From Diadophis punctatus similis (lineage: Eukaryota > Chordata > Lepidosauria > Squamata > Dipsadidae), in the NCBI GenBank assembly GCA_023053685.1, contig JALIGW010000002.1, positions 242,351,677 to 242,415,676 on the forward strand: DNA of 64,000 nucleotides, read 5' to 3'. A program made the translations under genes and the position numbers. The notes beneath the pieces are model-generated. The model was not told the DNA's origin and did not search any database. It was given only the letters and a program-made list of their open reading frames with translations. Each line of letters opens with the position of its first letter. Position 1 is the first letter of the stretch. Shown one piece after another: positions 1-10,869 of the stretch.

Positions 1-289
1 TCCTTAAAAACAAATGTCAAGGATAAACCACAGTTGGGAAACATCTGTGCTAACATGTCTTATATGCTTAACTGTCTGTTCCCAGTTCCTTCTTTTATTT
101 TAAGATAAGTTTGCCTCATTGTATACCATAAATGGGCATAGGAAATGCATACGTAAACCAGGGTATAAGAATCTGGTCTTGTCTAGTGTTCAGGGTTCAG
201 GCCTTTGCATTTGCTTTGAACCTGCGCATATCAATAAACCTTTCCTTCTGTACAAGTGCTTGCTTAGTGTCCTGATTCATTCTACAACA
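1..289 (+). mobile_element. Possible LTR end of an endogenous retroelement
   Basis: A TATAAG-like box lies near 162, an AATAAA polyadenylation signal at 233-238, and a short downstream segment ends in CA at 289, in the R-U5 order expected of an LTR. The sequence after 289 does not begin with a TGG-type primer-binding site, so if this is an LTR it is a solo or 3' LTR whose 5' part lies mostly outside the window. The family was not recognised and no coding sequence is visible, so this is a weak call. Confidence 0.35.
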
Positions 290-480
290 GACTCAAAGGT
301 TGCAGCCAGGAGCACCTCCCCCAGGCTCTGTGAATTCAAACTGCAATGGAAGAGCTTTTACCCACCTTCTCTCACTCAGACTCAAAAGTTGCAGTCTACT
401 TATACGTATCATATTTCCCATTTTTCTTCTTTAGTTATTCCTTTAACTCTTTTCATTTAGTCTCCCATACACTCCCATAG
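290..480. other. Unassigned stretch
   Basis: No repeat or gene recognised. A short phrase (actcaaaggttgcag and actcaaaagttgcag, near 291 and 380) is repeated about 90 bp apart, so this may be part of the element ending at 289. Confidence 0.3.
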
Positions 481-2165
481 TTCTTAATATTTCCCTCTCA
501 TCATCACATTCTCTTATCTTTCTTCTTTTTTTTGAATTTTATAATTATTATATTTTTTATTCTGCTTTAAGATCCCATCTAATCCCTTTTCTTTTCCCTT
601 TTCCCTCTTCTTCCTTTCCCCACTGTCATGCCCAGTATACTCATTTATCCCTTTTGAACCTACTCACTTCCCCTTTTCTTCTTTTCTTCCTTCCTCCCTT
701 TCTATTTTCACCACTGCTATCTCCAGTGTAATCATTAACCTTCCCCTTTCTTCCCTTTGTTTCCTTTTCTTAGTTATTTTTCTCCTATTCCTTCTTTTTT
801 TTTTACATTATTGCTTCCAATGTCAAACTCAATATTTTTTCTTCTTCAATGCTGAGTCCTTGCTTCTCTTTCATAGTTTCTTTGTTCACTTGGGTGTATT
901 CCAGTATATTTTCTGATTCATCAAGTTTAAAAAGTCCACGTGTCATTTTAATCATTTCTTTCAGATCATTGATCATTTCAATTACTTCCTGAGACATTTT
1001 GTTATTTCCACAATGTTCTAACTTCAATTTAAAATTCTGTAAGTCCACCACCGTTGCTGGGATCAAACCTGATCTGAGCTGAAGTGGTGCAGTGGTTAAA
1101 TGCAGCCATTGCAGGCTGACTGCTAGTTCAACAGTTCAGCTGTTCAAATCTCACTAGGCTCAAGGTTGACTCAGCCTTCCATCCTTCCGAGGTGGGTAAA
1201 ATGAGGACCCAGATTGTTGGGGGCAATATGCTGAACTCTGTAAACCGCTTAGAGAGGGCTGTAAAGCTCTATGAAGCGGTATATAAGAAAAGTGCTATTG
1301 CTAAACCTCTCAAAAACAAACAAGTCCTCCCTAAGATTTCTCACAGCTTGTAATCCAAGGACATTATATAAAAAACAAAGTTGTTATTCGTTGCAATTTT
1401 TTTTCCTGCCAGTAGGTGTCTCACTCCGCAACTCCAATCCACAGAATGATGAAAATGAAATAAAAAATAAAAAAACTTTCAATATAAATCCATGTTTTAA
1501 ACCTTGTTTTGCATTTTTCTATGTTCTCCTTTCAATACTCCAAATTTAATATTGCTTCCAGTCTTCTTAAACAGCTGCTTTCTTTCAGGTTTCTTCTCAA
1601 AATGCTTTAATAGTCTCAATCTCCATTTTAGGCTTGTGTTTAAACTGCTTCTTTCACTTTCCCCCCATGTCAAATCAGCTGCTAATTCTTTGCTGGGATA
1701 CCTTCCAGGTTCTTTAAACAAATTTTTTCTTTAATATATATTGGCCAGTCACTCACCCGATGTCGATACTCCACTCAATTCACTGCTCCTGCACAAATCT
1801 TATTCTGGTTTCCCCAGCTTGTAATGGCTGTGATAGCCATCACCCCTGTCAGTTCAAAGAGCTTTATTTCTTTGCCTAAAGATAAGAGATAAGACCAAGA
1901 GGGGTAGGATTTGCCTACCCCTCTTGGTCTTCCGAGATGCCTCTCCTTCTTCTCTGTCCCTCCAGGACAGATTCCGGTCCGAAGACCCCCCAACAGGGGT
2001 TTGTCAGCCTGGAATTTCAATGGGCTCATCAAAGCTAGCTATTTCCAGACTGTATCACCATGGTGCTTCCAGTTTCTGGAGAACTGGTGTCATGCAAGAC
2101 TATTCATGGCAGGCAGGGCTCATTGTTAGTCCAGCTATCCAAAACCACCACTAAGGAAGTGCTAT
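481..2165 (-). mobile_element. Degenerate L1-like element (minus strand), split by a SINE
   Basis: Read on the minus strand, a GC-richer leader (about 2165-1740) is followed by A-rich lysine/glutamate-rich coding remnants (1721-1497 and 1066-803) and a purine-rich tail (800-481). The leader ends in CGGGTGAGTG at about 1757, and the same motif in the same context occurs on the plus strand near 51318, so both appear to be copies of one family. The coding remnants have the charged, helix-forming composition of L1 ORF1 N-termini, but no reverse transcriptase is visible. A Sauria SINE at 1078-1310 interrupts it. Assignment to L1 or a half-L1 is inferred. Confidence 0.4.
1078..1310 (+). mobile_element. 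Sauria-type SINE
   Basis: The head contains a tRNA-like B box (GTTCAAATCTC) near 1143. The body has the typical phrases CCTTCCATCCTTCCGAGGTG and GACCCAGATTGTTGGGGGC, and the tail has GTAAACCGCTTAGAGAGGGC followed by GAAGCGGTATATAAG. These are hallmarks of the squamate tRNA-derived Sauria SINE, whose 3' end matches the RTE/BovB LINE that mobilises it. It appears full length and is inserted in the L1-like remnant. Confidence 0.85.
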
Positions 2166-2937
2166 GCCAGATATTCTAATTGAATAACTTTTTCAGGGTT
2201 TAATAATTTTTTAATGGATTAACCTCAATATTTTAAATAGCAAATATGGGGTGAAGGGCAATAAGGTGCAGTGGTTATCAAGCTGGCTGGGAAAATGTAC
2301 CCAAGGAAGGTTCATCAACAATTCCTCTTATAAGAACCATGAACTATTGAAGTTGGTCACAATGGTCTACTCTGAATATTGGATTCACCAACATTTCAAT
2401 GCATGACTTAGATGAAAGGAGAGAGGGAATACATCTTAGAACTTCGGATGGAGTTCTAATACCATAGAAGATCAAAGGGGAAACTGAAGGCTTGGATTTG
2501 GATGTTTCCATGAGGCTGTCTGAGTCAAGATGGATTTTTTTAAAAAGGGGGTTTCAATGTCCATCTGGAAATACACTGAAATGAGTCTTGAAGGATTGAT
2601 TTATCACATTATTGAAATAAACATCTCTGGAAGAAAAGAGGCATGAGAGCAGGAAGGCCAGAGTCTGAAATTCTGCAGAGACACACAATGCCTAAATTGT
2701 AGGCCAAGCCAGGAAGTTTCTACATTAGGGCTTTCCGGCTCAAGACAGGACATAACTTTGCATTATTCCTTGTATTTGCCATTCACAGGACTAATTTCAG
2801 AGGTGACAGCTAGAAAACTCCCTGGAGAGAAAAGGAGGGGGAAGAAATCCCCAGCACTTCCATAAGTATAGGGGAGAAGTGGAACATCTTTGATGACTAG
2901 TTTTTGACGGAGCTTGATTTTGTTCTTAGGGACTTTT
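2166..2937. other. No recognisable feature
   Basis: AT-rich single-copy-looking DNA. No repeat, RNA gene or credible exon was seen. Confidence 0.5.
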
Positions 2938-3112
2938 TAATTTTAATTTTATTTATTTATTTATTTTTGTCAAGTACGTGTTGGTAATATACATAGATAT
3001 AACATTGTTTATATACATAAGATGAGTACTGATAAGAGGGAACATTAGGACAGGGACGGTAGGCACGCTGGTGCACTTATGCATGCCCCTTAGACTTGCC
3101 ACACTATTGCAT

Positions 3113-3114
<2 letters not shown>
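2938..3114 (-). mobile_element. 3' fragment of a CR1/Rex-like LINE
   Basis: The segment from the (ATTT)n tail (about 2945-2970) through ATAAGAGGGAACATTAGGAC and GGTAGGCACGCTGGTGCAC matches, on the opposite strand, the 3' untranslated end of the longer LINE at 38478-39671, and the fragment at 14730-14954. Only the 3' end is present, as expected from 5' truncation during target-primed reverse transcription. Confidence 0.7.

Positions 3115-3165
<51 letters not shown>
3115..3165. repeat. (GT)n microsatellite
   Basis: About 25 uninterrupted GT units directly abut the LINE fragment. Confidence 0.98.
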
Positions 3166-3166
<1 letters not shown>

Positions 3167-3699
3167 TGATACCCTTGAACATTGGCTTTCAAAATAAAGT
3201 AAACTTTGGCTCTAACTCAGCAGAAAGTTGTTTCACTTGTGTGACATGTTCAGGCACTAAGTAATCCCCAGGGTTTCCTCTTTAAGCACTATGCCAACAA
3301 ATGTCACATTTCTTTTTCTTCAGCCACATGTGCCGTGAAAGCCCTCTGGGGCCAATTTCAAGGATGGAGCTTTCAAACCTCTCAATTCTTGATGACTGAT
3401 TTAATTCTAGCTCTGCTCTATCATTTGGAACCGTATTGAATTGTTTGTTTCCCTTTTATTTCCCTCCAGAAAAATGTCTAACAATCTTTGAGTCCAATAG
3501 CTGGTTGAATTACTCAGAGATCTCTTGTGACAGGGAGAATTATCCTCAAAATGGAGTCAAATGCAGTTCACTTCTCGCTCTGACCTGGAAGGCCCTAATT
3601 GGAAATCTTTCCTGGTTGAGAATTTGGCTTTAGGCAAAAAGTGTCATTGGATCAGTTCAGATTCTGTCTGGATTCCTTCACATCGAAGTGGCCTGCACC
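3166..3699. other. No recognised gene
   Basis: Apparently unique DNA. A pyrimidine tract ending in CCTCCAG at about 3470 followed by a 53-codon open stretch looks superficially like an acceptor plus exon, but the peptide matches no family known to me. Confidence 0.4.
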
Positions 3700-3707
3700 T
3701 CACTAAG

Positions 3708-3978
3708 CAGAGGAGGTATTCAGCTGGTTCGGAATAATTCGGGCGAACCGGTAGTAGCAACCTGCCGGTGGGCCTGCCCCAGGACTAAGCTGTCCTATTT
3801 AGCCATGTTTTCAAGTTGCGTGCATGTGTGCAAGCCACATGTGCGAGCAAAGCACATGCGCAGAAGGCCACGCATATGCATGGAAGGTGCGCACGTGACC
3901 AAAGTGAGTGTGTGTGCGTGCTCTCACATATTTGGTGCCGGGCGAACCGGTAGGGAAACTATGTGAATCCCACCTCTG
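3708..3978. mobile_element. hAT-type MITE with perfect 8-bp TSD
   Basis: The 271-bp element begins CAGAGGAGGTATTCA and ends TGAATCCCACCTCTG, imperfect terminal inverted repeats of the CAGRGGTGGG type. It is flanked by an identical octamer, tcactaag, at 3700-3707 and 3979-3986. Eight-base duplications and CAG...CTG termini are diagnostic of hAT transposons. The interior has no coding capacity, so it depended on a transposase elsewhere. Related copies lie at 13393, 24223, 27182 and 47993. Confidence 0.88.
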
Positions 3979-3986
3979 TCACTAAG

Positions 3987-4670
3987 TGAGTACATGCAAC
4001 AACAAAAAGGCTACCAGGTCCATCAAAATCAGTTTCATAGTAGATGTGCTAAAAAATCAAGTCGCACCATTCAACATACTGTGGGCCCCACCACCATTTT
4101 AGATGTAGACCTCATGATCCATGGTGTATATAATAAAATAAGAAGCTTCAGAATATAAATTTCTCATTGACTTACATGAAAATGGAAGAGGGATACACAG
4201 AGTATAGATTTAAAAAAACCCAGAAACTTCTATCTACTCTATTACTTTCTTAAGGAGAAAGAGCATTTACCCAATGATACAGTCCACAGGCTTTCACTTT
4301 CTGGTCTCTTACTCAGCTCTCATCCAAAAACTGATATTTCTGGAAGAGATGGTAAACTAAATTTCATTTCAGGCACAACCAATTTTAAAACCAGCTCCAA
4401 TTTAGGATTAATACAGAGAGCTCTAATAGAAGATGATCACAAACAGGTATTATTCTTAACGATAGGCATGGTTCAAGGTTAACTGATTGCTTCCTTGGCA
4501 TTAGAAGAGAGGCATAACTAAACTATCACAAACACAGAGAAGCAACAAATTCCATAGTTCTAGGTGATTTCCCTAGCAGTGTCTGGAGACAAAAGACCAC
4601 TTTGAAGGACAGCAGAAGTCAATTTCTTGGTTGTTGAACTGTCTTCCTCCATCATCACTTTCTGGACGTG
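3987..4670. other. No recognisable feature
   Basis: Moderately AT-rich sequence; nothing supportable seen on either strand. Confidence 0.5.
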
Positions 4671-4737
4671 TCCTCGGAAGGATGGAAGGCTGAGTCAACC
4701 ATGAGCCAGTGAGATTTGAACAGCTGAACTGCTGATT
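4671..4737 (-). mobile_element. Sauria SINE, middle fragment (interrupted)
   Basis: CCTCGGAAGGATGGAAGGC and GTGAGATTTGAACAGCTGAA are minus-strand Sauria SINE body and B-box sequence. The tRNA-like 5' head reappears at 8347-8404, so the L2 LINE between them appears to have inserted into this SINE. Confidence 0.75.
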
Positions 4738-7700
4738 ATTTATTTATTATTTATTTATTTATTTATTAGACGTTCTTATATGCCGCCCAATCCCGTGGGA
4801 CTCAGGGCGGCGTACAGCATGAGTAAGAAGTGTACATTTAAAAACAATAATCATAATTTAAGTTAAAATATAGTTAAAAAGAAAACATTATAAACACAAC
4901 ATTCAGGGGGAATTTGATTATCCTATTCACCCCATCTGCCGGAAGAGCCATGTTTTTAAGGCTTTACGGAAGGCCAGAAGGGTGGGGATAGTCCGGATCT
5001 CTGGTGGAAGTTGGTTCCAGAGGGACGGGGCTCCCACAGAGAAGGCCCTCCCCCGTGGCCCCGCCAGTCGGCATTGTTTGGCCGACGGGACCCGGAGGAG
5101 GCCCTCTCTGTGGGACCTAACCGGTCTTAGGGAGGTATGTGGTAGGATGCGGTCCCGCAGGTAACCTTGCCCTGAGCCATGTAGGGCTTTAAAGGTAACG
5201 ACCAACACCTTAAATTGCAACCGGAGACTAATTGGTAGCCAATGCAGCTGGCGAAGGAGAGGTGTTACGTGGGTGTATCTTGGTACACCCACTACAGCTC
5301 GCGCAGCTGCATTCTGTACCAACTGGAGTCTCCGGATGCTCTTCGAGGGTAGCCCCATGTAGAGCGCGTTACAGTAGTCTAGCCGTGAGGTGACAAGGGC
5401 ATGAGTGACTGTGAGCAAGGCCTCCCTCTCCAAGTAAGGTCGCAATTGGTGCACAAGACGGATCTGTGCAAAGGTCCCCCTAGCCACAGCTGAAAGATGT
5501 TGATCCAATTTTAACTGTGGGTCTAGGAGGACTCCCAAATTGCGAACCTGTTCTGAGGGAGCCAATTTTTCTCCCCCAAGAACCAAGGAGGGACAGTCGA
5601 CATAGTCCTTGGGAGGCAATATCCAGAGCCACTCAGTCTTGTCTGGGTTGAGCCTGAGTCTGTTCACTCCCATCCAGACCCTCACATCGTCCAGGCAGCG
5701 GCACATTACATCAACTGCTTCACTGAATTGACACGGGGTGGAGATGTACAACTGGGTATCATCAGCATACTGCTGATACCTCACCCCATGTCATTGGATG
5801 ATCTCACCCAGCGGTTTCATGTAAATGTTAAACAGGATGGGCGAGAGGACCGAGCCCTGTGGCACCCCGCAAACCAGGGGCCTAGGGGCCGACCTCTGTC
5901 CTCCTGTCAACACCGACTGCGTCCTGTCAGAGAGGTAGGAGGAGAACCACCGTAAAACAGTGCCTCCCACTCCCACCTCCCCAAGACGACGCAGAAGGAT
6001 ACCATGGTCAATGGTATCGAAAGCCGCTGAGAGGTCAAGTAACACCAGGATGGAGGAATAACCCCCATCCCGGGCACGCCAGAGATCATCCATCAGCGCG
6101 ACCAAAGCAGTCTCCGTACTGTAGCCGCGCCTGAAACCCGATTGAAAGGAATCCAGATAATCAGTATCCTCCAAAAGCCGCAGGAGTTGGAGTGACACCA
6201 CCTTCTCAACAACTTTACCCAAAAAGGGTAAGTTGGAGACTGGACGGAAGTTTTTTAAATCCGCTGGGTCCAGGGAAGGCTTCTTGAGGAGGGGCCTCAC
6301 CACCGCAGCTTTTAAAGGCTGTGGGATGGATCCCTCTCTCAAAGAAGCGATCACAACCGCCTGGAGCCAGCCGCGTGACACCTCCCTGCTGGCTGAGACC
6401 AGCCAGGAGGGGCACGGGTCCAATAAACAGGTGGAGGCGCTCATCGCTCCTATGGCCTTGTCCACATCCTCAGGAGTGACAGGCTCAAACTCATCCCATA
6501 TAACAGGACTAAGACTCGCCCCTGTCATCTCGGCTTGCCCTGTCCAAATGGAGTCCAGGTCTGTCCGAATCTGAACAACTTTATCCGCCAGAAACTGAGA
6601 AAATTCCTCAGCTCTGCCCTGCAAGGGATCTTCAACTCCCCCCTTGGCTAGGAGGGAGCGAGTCACCCTAAACAGGGCGGCTGGGCGGGAGTCGGCGGAC
6701 GCAATAAGAGCGGAAAAATGCGAGCATTTTGCCGCCCTTATCGCCACTAAGTAAGACTTAATGCAAGTTCTTAAAAGTGTCCGGTCAGACTCAGCTTTAC
6801 TGGCTCTCCATCGTCGCTCTAGGCGTCTCTTTAGGCGCTTCATCTCCCGGAGCTCCTCAGTAAACCAAGGAGCCCTCCGGGATCCGCTGCCACGGAGAGG
6901 CCGCAAAGGCGCAATCCGATCTAAAGCCCCCGTTGCCGCCCGATTCCAGGCAGCCACTAGAGCCTCAGATGAATCGTGTACCAGGGAGTCAGGTATTTCC
7001 CCAAGTTCCCTCTGAAATCCTTCAGATTCCATTAGGCGCCTGGGGCGGAACCACTTAGTCGGCCCCGCCTCCTTGCGGTGGAGGAGTGGTGCCATGAAAT
7101 CCAACCCCAGAAGGAAATGATCTGACCACGACAAGGGTACTGTGACTAAACCCCTCAGCCTCAGATCATCTCTCCACTGCCCCGAAAGAAACACAAGGTC
7201 AAGCGTGTGACCTCCCTCATGAGTCGGACCCTGAACTACTTGGGTCAGGTCCATGGTTGTCATGGAAGCCATGAACTCCTGGACTGCCTCCGAGGTTTCA
7301 CCGGGCGATGGCAAATTAAAGTCCCCCAGCACCATCAACCTGGGGAACTCAATCGCCAGCCCTGCTACCGCCTCGAGCAGAACAGGCAGGGCCTTTGTAA
7401 CGTAGCTAGGAGGCAGGTACGCTAGCAAAAGGCCCACCTGGACCCCTAAGTCCAACTTCAGAAGGAGCGTCTCACACCCAACAATCTCCGGGGCAGGGCT
7501 CCTTCGAGGATTAAGGTTCTGGCGAGCTATAATCGCCACTCCTCCACCCCTTCCCTGGGGTCGCGGCTGATGCTGAACTGAGAACCCGTCCGGGCACATC
7601 TCGGAGAGGGGAACCCCCCCTCCTGGCCAAGCCAGGTCTCAGTAATACATGCCAGGTCCGCCCCCTCTTCCAGGATTAAATCCCGTACAAGGGGGGCCTT

Positions 7701-8346
7701 GTTAGTAATTGACCTGGCGTTCAACAGCAGCAGCTTGAGCCCAGGGCCCTGACATCCCTGGTTACCAGGCCCTCGGGTTGAGCAAGATGGAACCAAACCA
7801 GAGGGGCCAGAACAAGAAATCGCTTGGAGACAGCGAGTTCTCGTTCCCCGAGAGCGGCCTACCCCTCTGCTCCCGCCATACCTACCTCTCCCTGTTATGA
7901 CCGTAATCCTCCCATCCCCCATCCCATCAGAGATCCACTCCCCTCCCCTACTGGACCCCCCCTCTCCCGACAGACCATGCATACCATTCATACTACACCT
8001 GGGAATGGACCTAAGTCCCCCTCCACTTCTGTTTGCACACTCAGCAGAGGGGGACAAAGACCAAACCCTCGGCTTACTCATTCTGCTATAATCCATAAAA
8101 CTCTATCACACAATCATACCCATTCATAGCCCACATCCTAACCACAGTCACAATGCTTCTGGGGTAAAAATTGCAAGGTTAATTATCACAAATGTTAAAA
8201 TCAATAAAATTAATAAGGAGCATGTAAAGATAATCTCATTAAAAATTAAGTCAATCCAAGAGTTCCAGTGTCCAGTCATGGGAAGCCAATAGTCCAGGGG
8301 CTGATGGTGTGTCTCCCTATCCAGATGGTATCTATAAATCACTTTA
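4738..8346 (-). mobile_element. Near full-length L2-clade LINE with (TTTA)n tail
   Basis: The element reads on the minus strand from about 8346 to a (TAAA)n tail at 4738-4770, with the usual 3' phrase containing GGCGGCATATAAG. It encodes an apurinic-like endonuclease plus reverse transcriptase (separate entry). It is inserted in a Sauria SINE whose two parts flank it. It is longer than the other L2 copies here (29259-31102 and 43797-45134), which are 5' truncated. Confidence 0.85.
4927..8096 (-). pseudogene. L2 LINE endonuclease-reverse transcriptase ORF, two lesions
   Basis: This is the polyprotein that nicks target DNA and reverse-transcribes the element RNA. In order on the minus strand: endonuclease start with LLLLNARSITNK and ITETWL (frame 7527-8096); then, in another frame, GGGVAIIARQNL, LMVLGDFNLPSP, THEGGHTLDLVF and SDH; then RT motifs [51 protein letters not shown] and QQYADDTQLYIS (catalytic YADD); and an L2-type C-terminus with LDYCNALYMGLPSKS. 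It is broken by a frameshift near 7600 and one in-frame TGA at 5791-5793. The paralogue near 30305 has CGA at that codon, so the stop is a plausible CpG deamination. Otherwise the frame is open, indicating a fairly young insertion. It is not a host gene. Confidence 0.88.
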
Positions 8347-8404
8347 GATTACAGTCAGCTAAAGTAGCCTGCAGTACTGCACTCTAACTGCTGCGCCACC
8401 TCGG
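8347..8404 (-). mobile_element. Sauria SINE, 5' tRNA-like head (interrupted)
   Basis: On the minus strand this reads GGTGGCGCAGCAGTTAGAG followed by the typical CTGCAGGCTACTTTAGC, the tRNA-like head of the SINE continued at 4671-4737. The A-box-like TGGCGCAGCAG is visible. Confidence 0.72.
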
Positions 8405-8612
8405 TTCTTTGGGACTTATTACAGCTGGGAATGAACATAATTCACAGCAGTTGAAATAAAAAGAGGTTTTTTGGGACTACGTTTGTGTTTTATGATTTAT
8501 CAGGAAGCCTAGTTCAGAACACCATCCTTTAGAAATCCAGCCTTTAGGATGCCCCCCCCCCATTTCAAGCAAGGGGTGAGGTGGCCACTATCTTTTTCCC
8601 TGGACAACCAGT

Positions 8613-8860
8613 CCGTCGTGCATTGCCGTCTTTTTTTCAGAATTTTTGGGCATTTTTGGCTTTCTGCGCATGCGCAGAAGCAAAATCTCACGAGGGGACA
8701 AGCCCATGCGTGAGATTTCAGTGATTTTTTGCTTCTTGCGCATGCGCGGAAGCAAATTCACGCAAGGGGTTGCTCGCGCGTAGCAAGCGCGCGTGTGCAC
8801 AAAATGTGGTGATGCAAGCGCAGTGCACCGGTAGCGAGGTAAGAGAACAACCCGCCCCTG
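8613..8860. mobile_element. Truncated CAGTGGTGGG-type hAT MITE (copy A)
   Basis: This is the 3' two-thirds of the MITE that is complete in unit B at 24223-24570, ending in the same AACCCGCCCCTG followed by aggcacac. The 5' end is missing because unit A lacks about 390 bp relative to B; the junction has a short AGT microhomology. Confidence 0.75.
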
Positions 8861-9192
8861 AGGCACACCAATACCAATTAGAGCTTTTAAAGCTGGAAAA
8901 CCACATCATCAACACTAATCCTTCTTCTTCCAGTACAATCCATACTTTGGTGGAATGTAAATATCAGTTTCCAAAGAACCATGTAGAACAGTGATTCCCA
9001 AACTTTTTCAGTCAACTGCCCCCTTGGTGCTACAAACTCATCCTCACCGCACCCCACCCCACCCCTTCAGGTGGGCATGGCTTAGTGGTCAGGTGACCGG
9101 GTGGGCGTGGCCAACTTGTAAACTGTGGTGAAACTCACTTAACAATGCTCTTGCTTAGCAACCAAAATGTTAGGCTCAATTGTGGTCATAAG

Positions 9193-10046
9193 TCTTTCTT
9201 TCGTTCTTTCTTTCTTCTCTACCTTCCCCCTTCTTTCTATCTTTTTCTTTCTGTCTTTCTTCCTACCATATTTCTTTTTGTGTCTTTCTTTTCTTTCTGT
9301 CTGTCTGTCTTCCTTCCTTCCTACCATCTTTTCTTTCTTTCTGTCTTCCTTCCTACCTACCATCTTTTTCTTTCTTTCTGTCTTCCTTCCTTCCTACCAT
9401 CTTTCTTTCTTTCTTCCTCCCTCCCTCCCTCTTTCCTTTTTCTTTCCTTCTTCCCTCCCTTCCCTTCCCTCCCTTCTTTTTCTGTCTGTCTTCCTTCCTA
9501 CCTATCATCTTTCTTTCTTTCTGTCTTCCTTCCTTCCTCCCTCCCTCCCTCTTTCTTCCTTTCTTTTTCTTTCTTTCCTTTTTCTTTCCTTCTTCCCTCC
9601 CTCCTTTCTTTTTCTGTCTGTCTGTCTTCCTTCCTTCCTCCCTCCCTCGCTCTTTCTTTCTTTCTTTCCTTTTTCTTTCCTTCTTCCCTCCCTCCCTCCC
9701 TTCCCTCCCTCCTTTCTTTTTCTGTCTGTCTTCCTTCCTTCCTACCATATTTCTTTCTGTCTTCCTCCCTCCCTCCCTCCCTCCCTCTTTCTTTCTTTCT
9801 TTCTTTCCTTCCTTCCTTCTTCCCTCCCTCCCTCCTTTCTTTTTCTGTCTGTCTTCCTTCCTTCCTACCATCTTTCTTTCTTTCTTTTTCTTTCTTTCCT
9901 TCTTCCCTCCCTCCTTTCTTTTTCTGTCTATCTTGCTTCCTTCCTTCCTACAATTGTTCTCTCTTTCTTTCTGTCTTCCTTCCTTCCTCCCTCTTTCTTT
10001 CTTTCTTTCCTTTTTCTTTCCTTCTTCCCTCCCTTCCCTTCCCTCC
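9193..10046. repeat. (CTTT)n/(CCTT)n/(CCCT)n pyrimidine tract
   Basis: About 850 bp of almost pure pyrimidine, built from CTTT, CCTT, CCCT and CTGT tetramers in a higher-order pattern with recurring TTTTTCTGTCTGTCTTCCTT phrases. It produces long serine/leucine/phenylalanine open frames on the plus strand and lysine/glutamate/arginine frames on the minus strand that are composition artefacts. Confidence 0.95.
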
Positions 10047-10111
10047 TGCCAGCTGTGGCCAGGCCGCCGCTGCTCACCAGGCCGATGGCTTGGTAAGTGT
10101 TCTCCGGGTCA

Positions 10112-10735
10112 TGCATTCTGAAAGAAAACATCTCACATTTTTTTCAGAATGGGCTGCCCTGCACACAAGAGCAAGGAACACGAGAGAGCTTCAAATGCTA
10201 GGTAGCACACCCATTTGGGGTGACCAATGGTGTGGGGTGGAGCAGAGCAGAGCGGAGCCTGGGCGGGGCGGGGGCTAGGTGGGGGCTGGGCAGGCTGCAA
10301 GATGGGCATCATACCTAGCACTTGTAACTCTGTCGCATTCCACGCTCTTGGATGCAGGGCAGCCCATTCTGAAAGAAAATGTCTCGCATTTTCTTTCAGA
10401 ATGGGCTGCCCTGCACACAAGAACAAGGAATGCGAGAGAGCTTCAAGTGCTAGGTAGGAGTCGCACAGTGGGACTCAGTTTGGGGTGACCAGTCGTGCAT
10501 GGCATGGCGTGGTAGGGCAGAGTGGAGCAGAGTGGGGGCTGGGTGGGGGCTGGGTGGGGGCTGGGTGGGCCGTGAGACAGGCATCATACTTAGCACTTGT
10601 AACTCCGTCGAGTTCCTCGCTCTTGTGTGCAGGGCAGTCCATTCTGAAAGAAAATATCTCACATTTTCTTTCAGAATGGGCTGCCCTGCACACAAGAGCG
10701 AGGAATGCGGCAGAGCTTCAAGTGCAAAAGCATGG
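10112..10735. repeat. Tandem palindromic modules inside the hAT element
   Basis: Three modules about 255-275 bp apart each centre on an inverted repeat built from TTCTGAAAGAAAAT and its complement. The second is a perfect 28-bp stem (10354-10381 with 10387-10414) around a 5-nt loop. The third has arms of about 44 bp (10613-10656 with 10662-10705) with one visible mismatch. Between modules lies a G-rich spacer with repeated GGGGCTGGGT. Strong cruciform or hairpin potential is evident from the sequence alone. Confidence 0.88.
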
Positions 10736-10869
10736 CAAACCACCTACCACCTACCGCCCCCCTGTCCCCTCTCACTGCCTCCCTGTCACCACCATTGCCT
10801 CTCACCACCCCCCTAAGGGTTCCCCCCCAGGGGGTGGTACCGCCCACTTTGGGAACCACTGACGTAGAA

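Larger units (their letters stand above)
8989..10861. mobile_element. Non-autonomous hAT element present only in unit A
   Basis: The 1873-bp element has terminal inverted repeats CAGTGATTCCCAAA (8989-9002) and TTTGGGAACCACTG (10848-10861). It is flanked by 8-bp duplications atgtagaa (8981-8988) and acgtagaa (10862-10869). Unit B has the unoccupied site, aagtagaa at 24691-24698, with the flanks directly joined. Inside are an 850-bp pyrimidine microsatellite and a set of palindromic modules, but no transposase, so it was mobilised in trans. It lies about 390 bp beyond the V2R stop codon, in the gene's 3' flank. Confidence 0.9.

Noticed and set aside
1..289. Complete endogenous retrovirus at the left edge
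   Set aside because: Only an LTR-like end is visible; no gag, pol or env remnants follow, so only a tentative LTR is listed.
3436..3633. Possible host exon after a pyrimidine tract and CAG
   Set aside because: No recognisable peptide, no partner exon nearby, and such acceptor-like sites are frequent by chance.
9145..10278. Long plus-strand open frames (over 300 codons) rich in Ser, Leu and Phe, and minus-strand Lys/Glu/Arg frames
   Set aside because: They translate a pyrimidine microsatellite inside a hAT element; stops are simply absent from CTTT/CCTT repeats. No start context, domain or unit-B counterpart.
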